From positions 40,460-104,459 of the forward strand of contig JAVBJT010000005.1 in NCBI GenBank assembly GCA_031546845.1: DNA of 64,000 bases, read 5' to 3'. Position 1 is the stretch's first letter, and each line of letters opens with the position of its first letter. A program made the translations under genes and the position numbers. Shown here one piece after another: positions 35,083 to 42,489 of this stretch. The notes below the pieces were generated by a model, which saw only the letters and a program-made list of their open reading frames with translations, was not told where the DNA came from and ran no database searches. Origin of the DNA: Azoarcus sp031546845. Lineage in GTDB: Bacteria > Pseudomonadota > Gammaproteobacteria > Burkholderiales > Rhodocyclaceae.

Positions 35083-36270
35083 ATGAAATTTTTTGACGAA
35101 GCCCGTATCGAGGTCATCGCTGGCGATGGCGGCAACGGTGCCGCCACTTTCCGCCGCGAGAAGTTCATTCCGCGCGGCGGTCCGAGCGGCGGTGACGGTG
35201 GTCGTGGCGGCAGCGTTTTCGCCGTGGCCGACCGCAATCTGAATACGCTGATCGATTACCGCTTCAAGCGCAACTTCCGCGCCGAGCGCGGCGAAAACGG
35301 CGGCAGCAAGGATTGTTACGGCAAGGGCGGCGAGGATGTGACGCTGCGTTTTCCGGTCGGCACCGTCATCACCAATCAGGATACCGGCGAGCCGATCGCC
35401 GATCTGGACGAGGACGGCAAGTCCGTGCTGGTGGCGCGTGGCGGGCGCGGTGGCCTGGGTAATCTCCATTTCAAGTCCAGCGTCAATCGTGCTCCGCGCA
35501 AGCGCACGATGGGTCAGGAAGGCGAGCGTTTCAACCTGCAACTGGAGTTGAAGGTGCTGGCCGACGTGGGCTTGCTGGGCTTGCCCAATGCCGGCAAGTC
35601 CACCTTCATTCGCGCGGTGTCGGCGGCGCGGCCGAAGGTGGCGGATTATCCCTTCACCACGCTCGCGCCGAATCTCGGCGTGGTTCGCACGGACGAGAAC
35701 CGCAGTTTCGTCGTTGCCGACATTCCCGGCCTGATCGAAGGCGCCGCCGATGGCGCGGGGCTGGGTTATCAATTTTTGCGCCACTTGCAGCGTACGCATG
35801 TGCTGCTGCATCTGGTCGATCTGGCGCCCTTCGATCCCGCCGCCGATCCGGTGCGGGATGCGCACACGATCGTCGAGGAACTGCGCAAGTACGACGAAGA
35901 ACTGTTCCGCAAGCCGCGCTGGCTGGTGCTCAACAAACTCGACCTGATTCCTGCGGAGGAACGCTCGCAGCGCGTAGCTGCTTTCCTCGATGCCTACGGC
36001 CCAGTGGAGTACCACTTCGAGGTTTCCGCGCTTGTTGGCGAGGGCTGCCGCAAGTTGGTCTTCGCCATTCAGGATTTTCTCGACGCCGAGCGCGCCCGTA
36101 TCGACGCCGAGCGGGCGGCCAAGCACGCGGCGGAAGCCGAGCGGCTGGCCGCGCTCGACGCCCAGCGCGCGGCGGCCGACGCGCTGGCGGACGAAAGCGA
36201 CGACGCGGAAGGCGATGAAGAGGGCGACGGCGAAGACGATATGGCCGATGCCGACAGCAGCAACCACTGA
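35083..36270 (+). CDS. obgE: Obg-family GTPase ObgE/CgtA
   Basis: The 395-residue essential GTPase acts in late 50S assembly and stress signalling. The glycine-rich Obg fold is at residues 1-158 (MKFFDEARIEVIAGDGGNGA, then FIPRGGPSGGDGGRGG). The G domain has GLPNAGKSTF, DIPGLIEG and NKLDLIP. The C-terminal extension is acidic and alanine-rich (DESDDAEGDEEGDGEDD), as is common in betaproteobacteria. It follows rpmA after a terminator and precedes proB by 20 bases. Confidence 0.97.
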   Translation: MKFFDEARIEVIAGDGGNGAATFRREKFIPRGGPSGGDGGRGGSVFAVADRNLNTLIDYRFKRNFRAERGENGGSKDCYGKGGEDVTLRFPVGTVITNQDTGEPIADLDEDGKSVLVARGGRGGLGNLHFKSSVNRAPRKRTMGQEGERFNLQLELKVLADVGLLGLPNAGKSTFIRAVSAARPKVADYPFTTLAPNLGVVRTDENRSFVVADIPGLIEGAADGAGLGYQFLRHLQRTHVLLHLVDLAPFDPAADPVRDAHTIVEELRKYDEELFRKPRWLVLNKLDLIPAEERSQRVAAFLDAYGPVEYHFEVSALVGEGCRKLVFAIQDFLDAERARIDAERAAKHAAEAERLAALDAQRAAADALADESDDAEGDEEGDGEDDMADADSSNH

Positions 36271-36290
36271 ACGTAACATTACCGCACGCC

Positions 36291-37409
36291 ATGATGAGAG
36301 AGAAAATCAAGGATGCCCGCCGCCTTGTCGTCAAGGTCGGCAGTGCCCTCGTCACCAACAATGGCGCGGGCTTGGATCACGCCGCGCTGGATAGTTGGGC
36401 GAAACAGATCGCCGCGTTGCGCGCCGACGGGCGGCAGATCGTGCTCGTTTCCTCCGGCGCCATCGCCGCCGGCATTCAGCGCTTGGGTTGGACGCAGCGC
36501 CCGCACGAAATGCACAAGCTCCAAGCCGCCGCTGCCGTGGGCCAGATGGGGCTGGTGGAGGCCTACGAGAAGGCGTTTTCCCGTCACGGTCTGCATACCG
36601 CTCAGATACTCCTGACCCATGAGGATCTGGCCGATCGCACACGTTATCTCAACGCGCGCTCCACGCTATCCACGCTGCTCGAACTCGGTGTGGTGCCGAT
36701 CATCAACGAGAACGACACCGTCGTCACCGACGAGATCAAATTCGGTGATAACGATACGCTTGGCGCCTTGGTTGCCAATCTGATCGAAGCTGAGGCGTTG
36801 ATCATCCTGACCGACCAGCAAGGGCTTTACACCGCCGACCCGCGCCAGAACCCGGACGCCACGCTGATTTCCGAAGGTCGCGCCGAGGATCGGCGCTATG
36901 AGGCGATGGCCGGCGGCGCGGGCAGCAGTATTTCGAGGGGCGGCATGATCACCAAAATCCGTGCCGCTCAGCGCGCCGCCCGCAGCGGCGCGCATACCTG
37001 CATCGCCAGCGGACGGGAGCCGGAGCCGCTGCTGCGCTTGGCCGCGGGCGAAGCGGTTGGCACCTTGCTGTATGCGACCAGTTCACCGTTACAGGCGCGC
37101 AAGCAGTGGCTGGCGGATCATCTGCAACTGGCCGGCAGTGTCGTGCTCGACGGTGGCGCGGTGGTGGCCTTGCGCGCCGGGCGCAGCCTGTTGCCGGTAG
37201 GCGTGACCGCGGTCCAAGGCGATTTCGAGCGCGGCGCGGCGGTGGCGTGTCTGACGGACGAAGGCGTCGAAATCGGGCGCGGGTTGATCAACTACAGCAG
37301 TTCGGAAGCGCGGCGCATTGCGCGTAAAGCGAGCGGAGACATCGAGGCCATTCTTGGCTACATCGATGAGCCGGAACTGATCCATCGCGACAATATGGTC
37401 ATGAGGTAG
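36291..37409 (+). CDS. proB: Glutamate 5-kinase
   Basis: ProB phosphorylates glutamate in the first step of proline synthesis and is inhibited by proline. The 372-residue protein has an amino-acid kinase domain (VVKVGSALVTNNGAGLD, IVLVSSGAIAAGIQRLG, INENDTVVTDEIKFGDND) and a C-terminal PUA domain (about 280-360, GSVVLDGGAVVALRAGRSLL). Two adjacent ATG codons open the gene. It sits 20 bases after obgE and ends at a strong terminator. Confidence 0.96.
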   Translation: MMREKIKDARRLVVKVGSALVTNNGAGLDHAALDSWAKQIAALRADGRQIVLVSSGAIAAGIQRLGWTQRPHEMHKLQAAAAVGQMGLVEAYEKAFSRHGLHTAQILLTHEDLADRTRYLNARSTLSTLLELGVVPIINENDTVVTDEIKFGDNDTLGALVANLIEAEALIILTDQQGLYTADPRQNPDATLISEGRAEDRRYEAMAGGAGSSISRGGMITKIRAAQRAARSGAHTCIASGREPEPLLRLAAGEAVGTLLYATSSPLQARKQWLADHLQLAGSVVLDGGAVVALRAGRSLLPVGVTAVQGDFERGAAVACLTDEGVEIGRGLINYSSSEARRIARKASGDIEAILGYIDEPELIHRDNMVMR

Positions 37410-37412
37410 GTG

Positions 37413-37447
37413 AAAACCCTTATACTTCAAACTGTTATAAGGGTTTT
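37413..37447 (+). terminator. Rho-independent terminator after proB
   Basis: AAAACCCTTATA and its complement TATAAGGGTTTT form a 12-bp stem, followed by further T residues. It closes the rplU-to-proB cluster and insulates the next promoter. Confidence 0.85.
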
Positions 37448-37517
37448 TGTAGTCGGTATTTTTTACATTTCCTGCTGGTTGGGGTTTCGGTTTCGGTGGC
37501 TGTAGCGTTGTTTTCTT

Positions 37518-37568
37518 TGTGAAATCAATCACGTTATAAATAAAATAGTGCGTGGCACGACCTTTGCT
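37518..37568 (+). promoter_or_regulatory. Sigma54 promoter with upstream CRP-type site for the PEP-CTERM gene
   Basis: TGGCACGACCTTTGCT (37553-37568) matches the sigma54 consensus TGGCACG-N4-TTGCW at every defined base. It lies 53 bases before the PEP-CTERM start codon. A CRP-type palindrome TGTGAAATCAATCACG (37518-37533) ends 19 bases upstream of it. PEP-CTERM genes are known to use RpoN with PrsR in floc-forming relatives. Confidence 0.85.
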
Positions 37569-37621
37569 TTGATGTGGGCGTATTGACAGCAACTCCGCTA
37601 ACCCCCCAGAGGAGAGTAGTC

Positions 37622-38512
37622 ATGAATCTCAAAAGAACAGTAGCGACAGCCTTTGGCGCCGCGCTTGTATCCGGCGGAGCCCAGGCTGCCGCGATGCTTC
37701 AAGATTGGACGCTCGATTTGCGCAACGTGGATGGCCTCAGCAACAACAGCACGTATCTCATCGAGCACATCGACTACGCGGGTTTCACCGATGCGCCGGT
37801 TTTCGCGCAGCTCAATTTGGGAACGATGACATATAACATTCAGGGCAAAGGCGCGTTCTCCAGCTTTTCCTCGGGCACGGGACCGATTGGTGTGCCTTTG
37901 TTGAACTTCAACGGCTCGTTCATGGGGCTTGCTGGATTCGAGCTGACGTTCGATTTCCATGTCTTTGGCAACATCATCGATAACACGCCCAATCTGTTTC
38001 GTTTCCAACAAGTGTCTGGCCTCGGTTTCCTGAATCTTTATGCGGATAACCTCAGCAATGGCGGCAAAGCCAACGCCGCGACAGGCACTGGATACAACGA
38101 CGGTGTCTTGATTGCGTCCTTCCTGGTCGGTACTAGCAGCAATGACGGTGGCGTATGGAATCACTCCAATACCTTGGACGGCGCCGACGATCTCACTTTC
38201 CTGCTTGCCGCCAATCCGCTGGGTCTTCTCAAGGACAACGGCGGTAATCCTTTGCAGGCTGGTTTGGTGATTGGCTGGTCGGATGCCAATTTCGACGCCG
38301 ATTCGAACAACGATCTATTGTTGAACGAAACCCGCGGCGGTTTCGGCTGCACGGCGAACAATCAGACCACCGTCAGTTTCTGTGCCGTGCAGGATGGATC
38401 GATTCGTCTGGCCACGCGCAGCGTACCCGAGCCCGGCACGCTGGCGCTCGCGGCGCTCGGCCTGTTCGGCATTGCCACTTCCCTCGGCCGCAGGACGAAA
38501 GCGCTCCACTAA
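37622..38512 (+). CDS. PEP-CTERM sorting-domain protein
   Basis: The 296-residue secreted protein has a signal peptide (MNLKRTVATAFGAALVSGGA, then QAA) and a C-terminal sorting signal: VPEPGTLALAALGLFGIATS followed by an Arg-rich end. Exosortase recognises such tails and the protein reaches the surface or matrix. The body is rich in Asn, Gly, Ser and Phe beta-strand sequence, of no known enzyme type. GAGGAG precedes the ATG. A consensus sigma54 promoter drives it. Exosortase genes themselves are not in the window. Confidence 0.9.
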   Translation: MNLKRTVATAFGAALVSGGAQAAAMLQDWTLDLRNVDGLSNNSTYLIEHIDYAGFTDAPVFAQLNLGTMTYNIQGKGAFSSFSSGTGPIGVPLLNFNGSFMGLAGFELTFDFHVFGNIIDNTPNLFRFQQVSGLGFLNLYADNLSNGGKANAATGTGYNDGVLIASFLVGTSSNDGGVWNHSNTLDGADDLTFLLAANPLGLLKDNGGNPLQAGLVIGWSDANFDADSNNDLLLNETRGGFGCTANNQTTVSFCAVQDGSIRLATRSVPEPGTLALAALGLFGIATSLGRRTKALH

Positions 38513-38545
38513 AAAGCAAATACGCCCCAAAAGCCATTCAGTCCA

Positions 38546-38575
38546 GCGCCACCGACGTTCCTAACGTCGGTGGCG
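38546..38575 (+). terminator. Hairpin terminator after the PEP-CTERM gene
   Basis: GCGCCACCGACGTT and AACGTCGGTGGCGT form a perfect 13-bp stem around a CCT-type loop, about 35 bases past the stop. The T run after it is weak (TGTCGTTT), so part of the effect may be RNA stability rather than termination. Confidence 0.75.
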
Positions 38576-38639
38576 TTGTCGTTTGCGGGGCCAATGAATT
38601 CCCACTTTATTTTGCATCGGTATTTGGTAAAAAGTTCAG

Positions 38640-38735
38640 GAAAGTTACCGTGTCGGAAATCGGCATTTTCCAAATTGTTGTCCGTGAACTCTGCGCTCTT
38701 GAACGCGGTTCCTGAACCGAATCTGGTGATGGAAG
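38640..38735 (-). other. Possible pentapeptide-repeat gene remnant
   Basis: One minus-strand frame reads GTAFKSAEFTDNNLENADFR, then HGNF, with a large hydrophobic residue every fifth position, as in pentapeptide repeats. There is no start codon, and a stop lies a few codons upstream, so this can only be a fragment. Chance is not excluded for about five repeats. Confidence 0.3.
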
Positions 38736-38869
38736 ACGTCGGTTAAGTGCGCGCTTACACTGAGTCTGGGCGTGAATCCGGTGTGATGGCGCCGGCGTAT
38801 CCCCACCATTGCAGCTAGGTCTGCGATGTGATTCGTCCGGGCGGATCGATCCAGTTCCGGATCGTCCAG

Positions 38870-39030
38870 GGCTGAAGGCGCCAACGCTCAGACGCGCCAG
38901 CGTGAGCGAATGTATGCCACCTACTCCACCTGAACCGGCGATCGCTACGCGGTTGGCGCGCAATGCGCTTTGTTCTGGTTCGGTCGTCCAACCAAAATTA
39001 CGGGAAGCGCGACGTTGTAGTCAAAAGGCA
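38870..39030 (-). pseudogene. Decayed ThiF/HesA/MoeB-family adenylyltransferase
   Basis: Three minus-strand pieces in different frames read in the order of a ThiF-family N-terminus: FDYNVALP, then RNFGWTTEPEQSA, then RANRVAIAGSGGVGGIHSLT continuing LARLSVGAF. The third piece is the nucleotide-binding GxGGxGG loop. Small frameshifts separate the pieces and similarity stops at about 38870, so the gene is dead. Intact family members activate C-terminal glycines or similar groups with ATP. Confidence 0.65.
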
Positions 39031-39435
39031 TGGGCTCTCGTTTTTCTTTAACATTTTGTTACCAAGCGGTTATGATGGGAAATCCGTCCGATAGGTGAAT
39101 AAAATATAAAGCGCGGCGGGTGGCGCTTCTCCGTTTCCTCGATATTCATTCATAATATTCTGAACCGGCGGCGGCGGACCGTTCGTACGTTTTTGATACT
39201 ATTCGGCGGCGTTTTGCGCAGTGTCATTGCCAATTTTTGACCAAAAGGGGCATCCGGTGGTTTCGTCTGATCGTGCGGGAAATAGCCGTTCACTTATGGC
39301 CTGGATGTATCCGGGCGCTTGGCTGGGGTGTTCTCGCGGCGATTTCGGGCAGCGGTTTTTCTGATTCGCCGAGTTGCCGTGGCGCCTGTTGCAGGGGCCG
39401 TGCGGTGCTGTGGCTGAACTACGACAAGAGCGGCT
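39031..39435. other. Intergenic region upstream of the PEP-CTERM acyltransferase
   Basis: Together with the remnants before it, this makes about 850 bases without an intact gene. The first 150 bases are AT-rich compared with the surroundings and probably carry the acyltransferase promoter. I see no clear sigma54 or sigma70 match. A 94-codon frame at 39237-39521 overlaps the next gene and is not convincing. Confidence 0.5.
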
Positions 39436-40239
39436 ATGTTACTTTTCGAACGGTTCAATCTTGGCAATGGTTTCCAGAAATACTTTCAAATTGTGCCGGC
39501 TACCAACGAGGTGTTGCGTAGCGATGTGTTCCGTATCCGCCATGAGGTTTATTGCGAGGATCTGCACTTCGAGCCGTTACGCGACGATCACCGCGAAACG
39601 GATGAATTCGATGCGCAAAGTATCCACTGTTTGATCCGTACCGTTGCTACGCCGAGCGAATGGGTTGGGTGTACGCGGCTTGTGTTGACCGATCCGGCGG
39701 ACCCGGCCACGCCCTTGCCATTCGAACGCACTTGCGCGGGAACGCTGGATCGTCGCATCGTGGATCCCGCTAAGCTGCCGCGCGAGAGCATCGCGGAAGT
39801 GTCCCGCTTGGCGGTGCGTGCGCATTATCGGCGGCGTAAGGGCGAGGTCAGGGCTGTTGCGCCCATCCATATGACGGATTTCGGTTTTGGCGATCATCCG
39901 CGTTTTCCGTACATTCCAATCGGTCTTTATCTTGGCGCTGTCGCATTGGCCGCTCGTAACGGTATCGATAATTTGTTCGTGCTTACCGAACCCCGGCTTG
40001 CCGCGCATTTCGACAAGTTGGGCGTGCATGTCCGCCAGATCGGCAAACCGCTGGAACACCGTGGTGTTCGTGTGCCATCGATGATGGATGTGCAGAATAT
40101 CATTCAGTGCATGCGCCCCATCCTGAGGCCGATCTGGCGGATCATTCAGGCGGAAATCGAGTACGGTTACATGCAGGCGGCAAAGGTTTCGGAAGCGGGA
40201 CGAGCGGTGATCCCATCGTTTCATCGCGATTATTTGTGA
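39436..40239 (+). CDS. PEP-CTERM/exosortase system-associated acyltransferase
   Basis: The 267-residue protein has the GNAT-like, autoinducer-synthase-like fold of the acyltransferases that accompany PEP-CTERM systems. Landmarks are FRIRHEVYCEDLHFEP (with the conserved R..Y.E), EFDAQSIHCLIR, GCTRLVLTDP, ESIAEVSRLAVRAHYRRRKG and HFDKLGVHVRQIGKPLEHRG. It likely transfers an acyl group to an unknown small molecule or matrix component. It sits near a PEP-CTERM protein gene and a ThiF-type remnant. The start at 39436 is preceded by AAGAGCGG. Confidence 0.88.
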   Translation: MLLFERFNLGNGFQKYFQIVPATNEVLRSDVFRIRHEVYCEDLHFEPLRDDHRETDEFDAQSIHCLIRTVATPSEWVGCTRLVLTDPADPATPLPFERTCAGTLDRRIVDPAKLPRESIAEVSRLAVRAHYRRRKGEVRAVAPIHMTDFGFGDHPRFPYIPIGLYLGAVALAARNGIDNLFVLTEPRLAAHFDKLGVHVRQIGKPLEHRGVRVPSMMDVQNIIQCMRPILRPIWRIIQAEIEYGYMQAAKVSEAGRAVIPSFHRDYL

Positions 40240-40247
40240 TTACAAGC

Positions 40248-41243
40248 TTAGCCGTGCAGAAGACGCATGCCTTCGGGTGCATAGCGCGGTCCGGCGACGG
40301 CGTCGGGCGGGAAGAGGGCGGTCAATGTTGCGCATTCCACCGGGCTTAGCGCAAGCTCGGTTGCAGCGATGTTTTCTTCGAGATATTTCCGCTGTTTGGT
40401 GCCTGGGATCGGCACCAGATCGTCGCCTTGGGCCAGCACCCAGGCAAGCGCGAGTTGAGAGGGCTTGACGCCTTTTTCAACGGCAAGCGCTTTGATCTTT
40501 GCGACGAGTTCAAGGTTGCGCTGAAAGTTTTCGCCCTGGAAGCGTGGATTGCCGCGGCGAAAATCGTCTGGCGCGAAATCTTCGGGGCTGCGGATTGTAC
40601 CGGTCAGAAAACCGCGACCGAGCGGGCTGTAAGGGACAAAGCCAATGCCGAGCCGACGGCACGCGACGAGAATACCGTCGCTTTCCGGGTCGCGCGACCA
40701 TAGGGAATATTCGCTTTGCACGGCAGCGATCGGATGTATCGCGTGGGCGCGTTCGAGCGTGGCGGGAGAAACTTCGCAAAGCCCGAGGTGGCGTACTTTA
40801 CCGGCATGCACAAGTTCGGCCATGGCGCCGACGGTTTCTTCGATAGGCACGCCCGGATCGACCCGGTGCTGGTAGTAGAGGTCGATGTATTCGACGCCGA
40901 GCCGGCGCAGGCTGCCGTCGATGGCTTGCCGGATGTAATCGGGCCGGCCGCAGACGCCGCGCGCGGCGGGGTTGGCCGGATCGCGCACGATGCCGAATTT
41001 CGTCGCGAGGAAAACCTGATTCCGTTTGCCGAGAATCGCGCGACCGACGAATTCCTCGTTTGTGTGGGGGCCATACATATCCGCCGTATCCAGCATCGTG
41101 ACGCCCAGTTCGAGCGCGCGGTGCAAGGTGGCGAGCGCCTCGGTTTCGTCGTGGTGCGTGGAATAGAAGTCCGACATGCCCATGCAGCCGAGGCCGATTG
41201 CCGATACGTTGGGGCCGTTTTTGCCGAGTTGGCGCATTTTCAT
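40248..41243 (-). CDS. Aldo-keto reductase (AKR, YajO/PLR-like)
   Basis: The 331-residue NADPH-dependent reductase starts MKMRQLGKNGPNVSAIGLGC. The catalytic tetrad appears as Asp and Tyr in LDTADMYGPHTNEE, Lys in FLATKFGIV and His in YYQHRVDPGVP. The C-terminus has the cofactor-binding IPGTKQRKYLEENIAA. Substrates of this subgroup are small aldehydes or ketones. It is divergent from a LysR regulator gene, which probably controls it. It is convergent with the acyltransferase, 8 bases apart. Confidence 0.92.
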   Translation of the reverse strand: MKMRQLGKNGPNVSAIGLGCMGMSDFYSTHHDETEALATLHRALELGVTMLDTADMYGPHTNEEFVGRAILGKRNQVFLATKFGIVRDPANPAARGVCGRPDYIRQAIDGSLRRLGVEYIDLYYQHRVDPGVPIEETVGAMAELVHAGKVRHLGLCEVSPATLERAHAIHPIAAVQSEYSLWSRDPESDGILVACRRLGIGFVPYSPLGRGFLTGTIRSPEDFAPDDFRRGNPRFQGENFQRNLELVAKIKALAVEKGVKPSQLALAWVLAQGDDLVPIPGTKQRKYLEENIAATELALSPVECATLTALFPPDAVAGPRYAPEGMRLLHG

Positions 41244-41368
41244 GGTGTGTTTCTCCGGGGGATGAGGTGGTGATGAATCACCGGTAAGGCATTCTCTGCT
41301 TACGTTCTTTGTTGATAAATCTCTTTTTTTGGCTTTATTGTTTCTGTTTTGTGAACAATGAGGCGGGT

Positions 41369-42298
41369 ATGGATCGTATTCAGGCGATGCAGGTTTTCGC
41401 CCGGGTTGCGGAGCTGGCCAGTTTTACGCGAGCGGCCGAGGATTTGCATTTGCCACGCGCGAGCGTGACGAAGCTCGTTCGGCAACTTGAGACCAGGCTC
41501 GGTGCGCGACTGCTGCAACGGACGACCCGCTCGGTCAGGCTGACGACCGATGGCGAGGCTTACTATGAGCGTTGTGTGCGTCTGCTTGCCGATTTCGAGG
41601 AAACCGAAGCGGCTTTTTTGCATACGGTTGCCAGCCCGTCCGGCAAGTTGCGCGTCGATCTGGCGACGTCGATCGGCCGGCTCAAGGTCGTTCCGGCTTT
41701 ACCGGATTTTCTTGCGCGCTATCCGGGGATCGCGCTCGAATTAGGTTTTGCCGACCGCCAAGTCGATCTGGTGCGGGAAGGCGTCGATTGTGTGCTGCGC
41801 GCGGGGGCGTCGACCGATACCTCGCTTGTCATGCGACCTATTGGCGAACTTGAGCAGGTGACGTGCGCGGCGGAAAGTTACCTGGCGTGCCATGGCGAAC
41901 CGAAAACGCTGGAGGATCTTGCGGCACATCGCGCGGTGAATTACGCGAGCGCGAGCACGGGGCGTGTTCTCGATTTCGAGTTTGTCGTCGCGGGTGAAAA
42001 GCGGCATGTGCCGGTACAGAGTGCCATCGTGCTCAACAATGCCGATGCGTACGTCGCCGCTGCCGAGGCAGGTATCGGGCTGATTCAGGCGCCGCGCTAC
42101 CACGTCGAGGAAGCACTAGCCCGTGGTTTGCTACGCGAGGTTCTGCCGCACTTTCGTCCGCCCTCCATGCCGCTTGCGGTCTTGTACCCACATCGCCGCC
42201 ATCTTTCCCGCCGGTTGCGTGTTTTCGTCGATTGGCTTATCGGGACAATGCGGCCGGTCTGTGCGGGGAATGCAAAGGAGCGGATTGCAGATGCATAG
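41369..42298 (+). CDS. LysR-family transcriptional regulator
   Basis: The 309-residue LysR protein begins MDRIQAMQVFARVAELASFT and continues RAAEDLHLPRASVTKLVRQLE, the winged helix-turn-helix. A type 2 periplasmic-binding-like effector domain follows (GKLRVDLATSIGRLKVVPAL onward). I chose the start at 41369; the frame extends to 41309 without LysR similarity. It is divergent from the aldo-keto reductase. The shared 125-base gap has a TTGT-GA-ACAA motif at about 41349-41358 that could be part of the operator. Confidence 0.92.
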   Translation: MDRIQAMQVFARVAELASFTRAAEDLHLPRASVTKLVRQLETRLGARLLQRTTRSVRLTTDGEAYYERCVRLLADFEETEAAFLHTVASPSGKLRVDLATSIGRLKVVPALPDFLARYPGIALELGFADRQVDLVREGVDCVLRAGASTDTSLVMRPIGELEQVTCAAESYLACHGEPKTLEDLAAHRAVNYASASTGRVLDFEFVVAGEKRHVPVQSAIVLNNADAYVAAAEAGIGLIQAPRYHVEEALARGLLREVLPHFRPPSMPLAVLYPHRRHLSRRLRVFVDWLIGTMRPVCAGNAKERIADA

Positions 42299-42378
42299 CG
42301 CTGAGTGCTTGATCGTCAGGCCTGAGTGCGTGCGGCCGCATGATGATGTTGCACTGATAGCGGATGGCTTGCCGCAAG

Positions 42379-42489
42379 CTCATACGGCTTTGCCTTCAAT
42401 CGTCTAACTGCGTTGGGTCGCCTTGCCGTGCTACAGCACTGTCTGCGGCTCCCCGTCTTGCTATCCAATTGAATGCAAACCCGTATCAG
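42379..42489. repeat. 111-bp element with terminal inverted repeats, copy 2
   Basis: This is the same element as at 27589-27699, in the same orientation and with identical length. The left end CTCATACGGCTTTGCCTTCA and right end GAATGCAAACCCGTATCAG are inverted repeats. It fills most of the gap between the convergent LysR and response-regulator genes. The right end again provides the TGA stop of the minus-strand gene (42486-42488). No clear target-site duplication is visible. Confidence 0.85.

Noticed and set aside
39237..39521. A 94-codon frame just before the PEP-CTERM acyltransferase
   Set aside because: It overlaps the acyltransferase start by 86 bases, has an odd Cys/Trp-rich composition and lacks a ribosome binding site.
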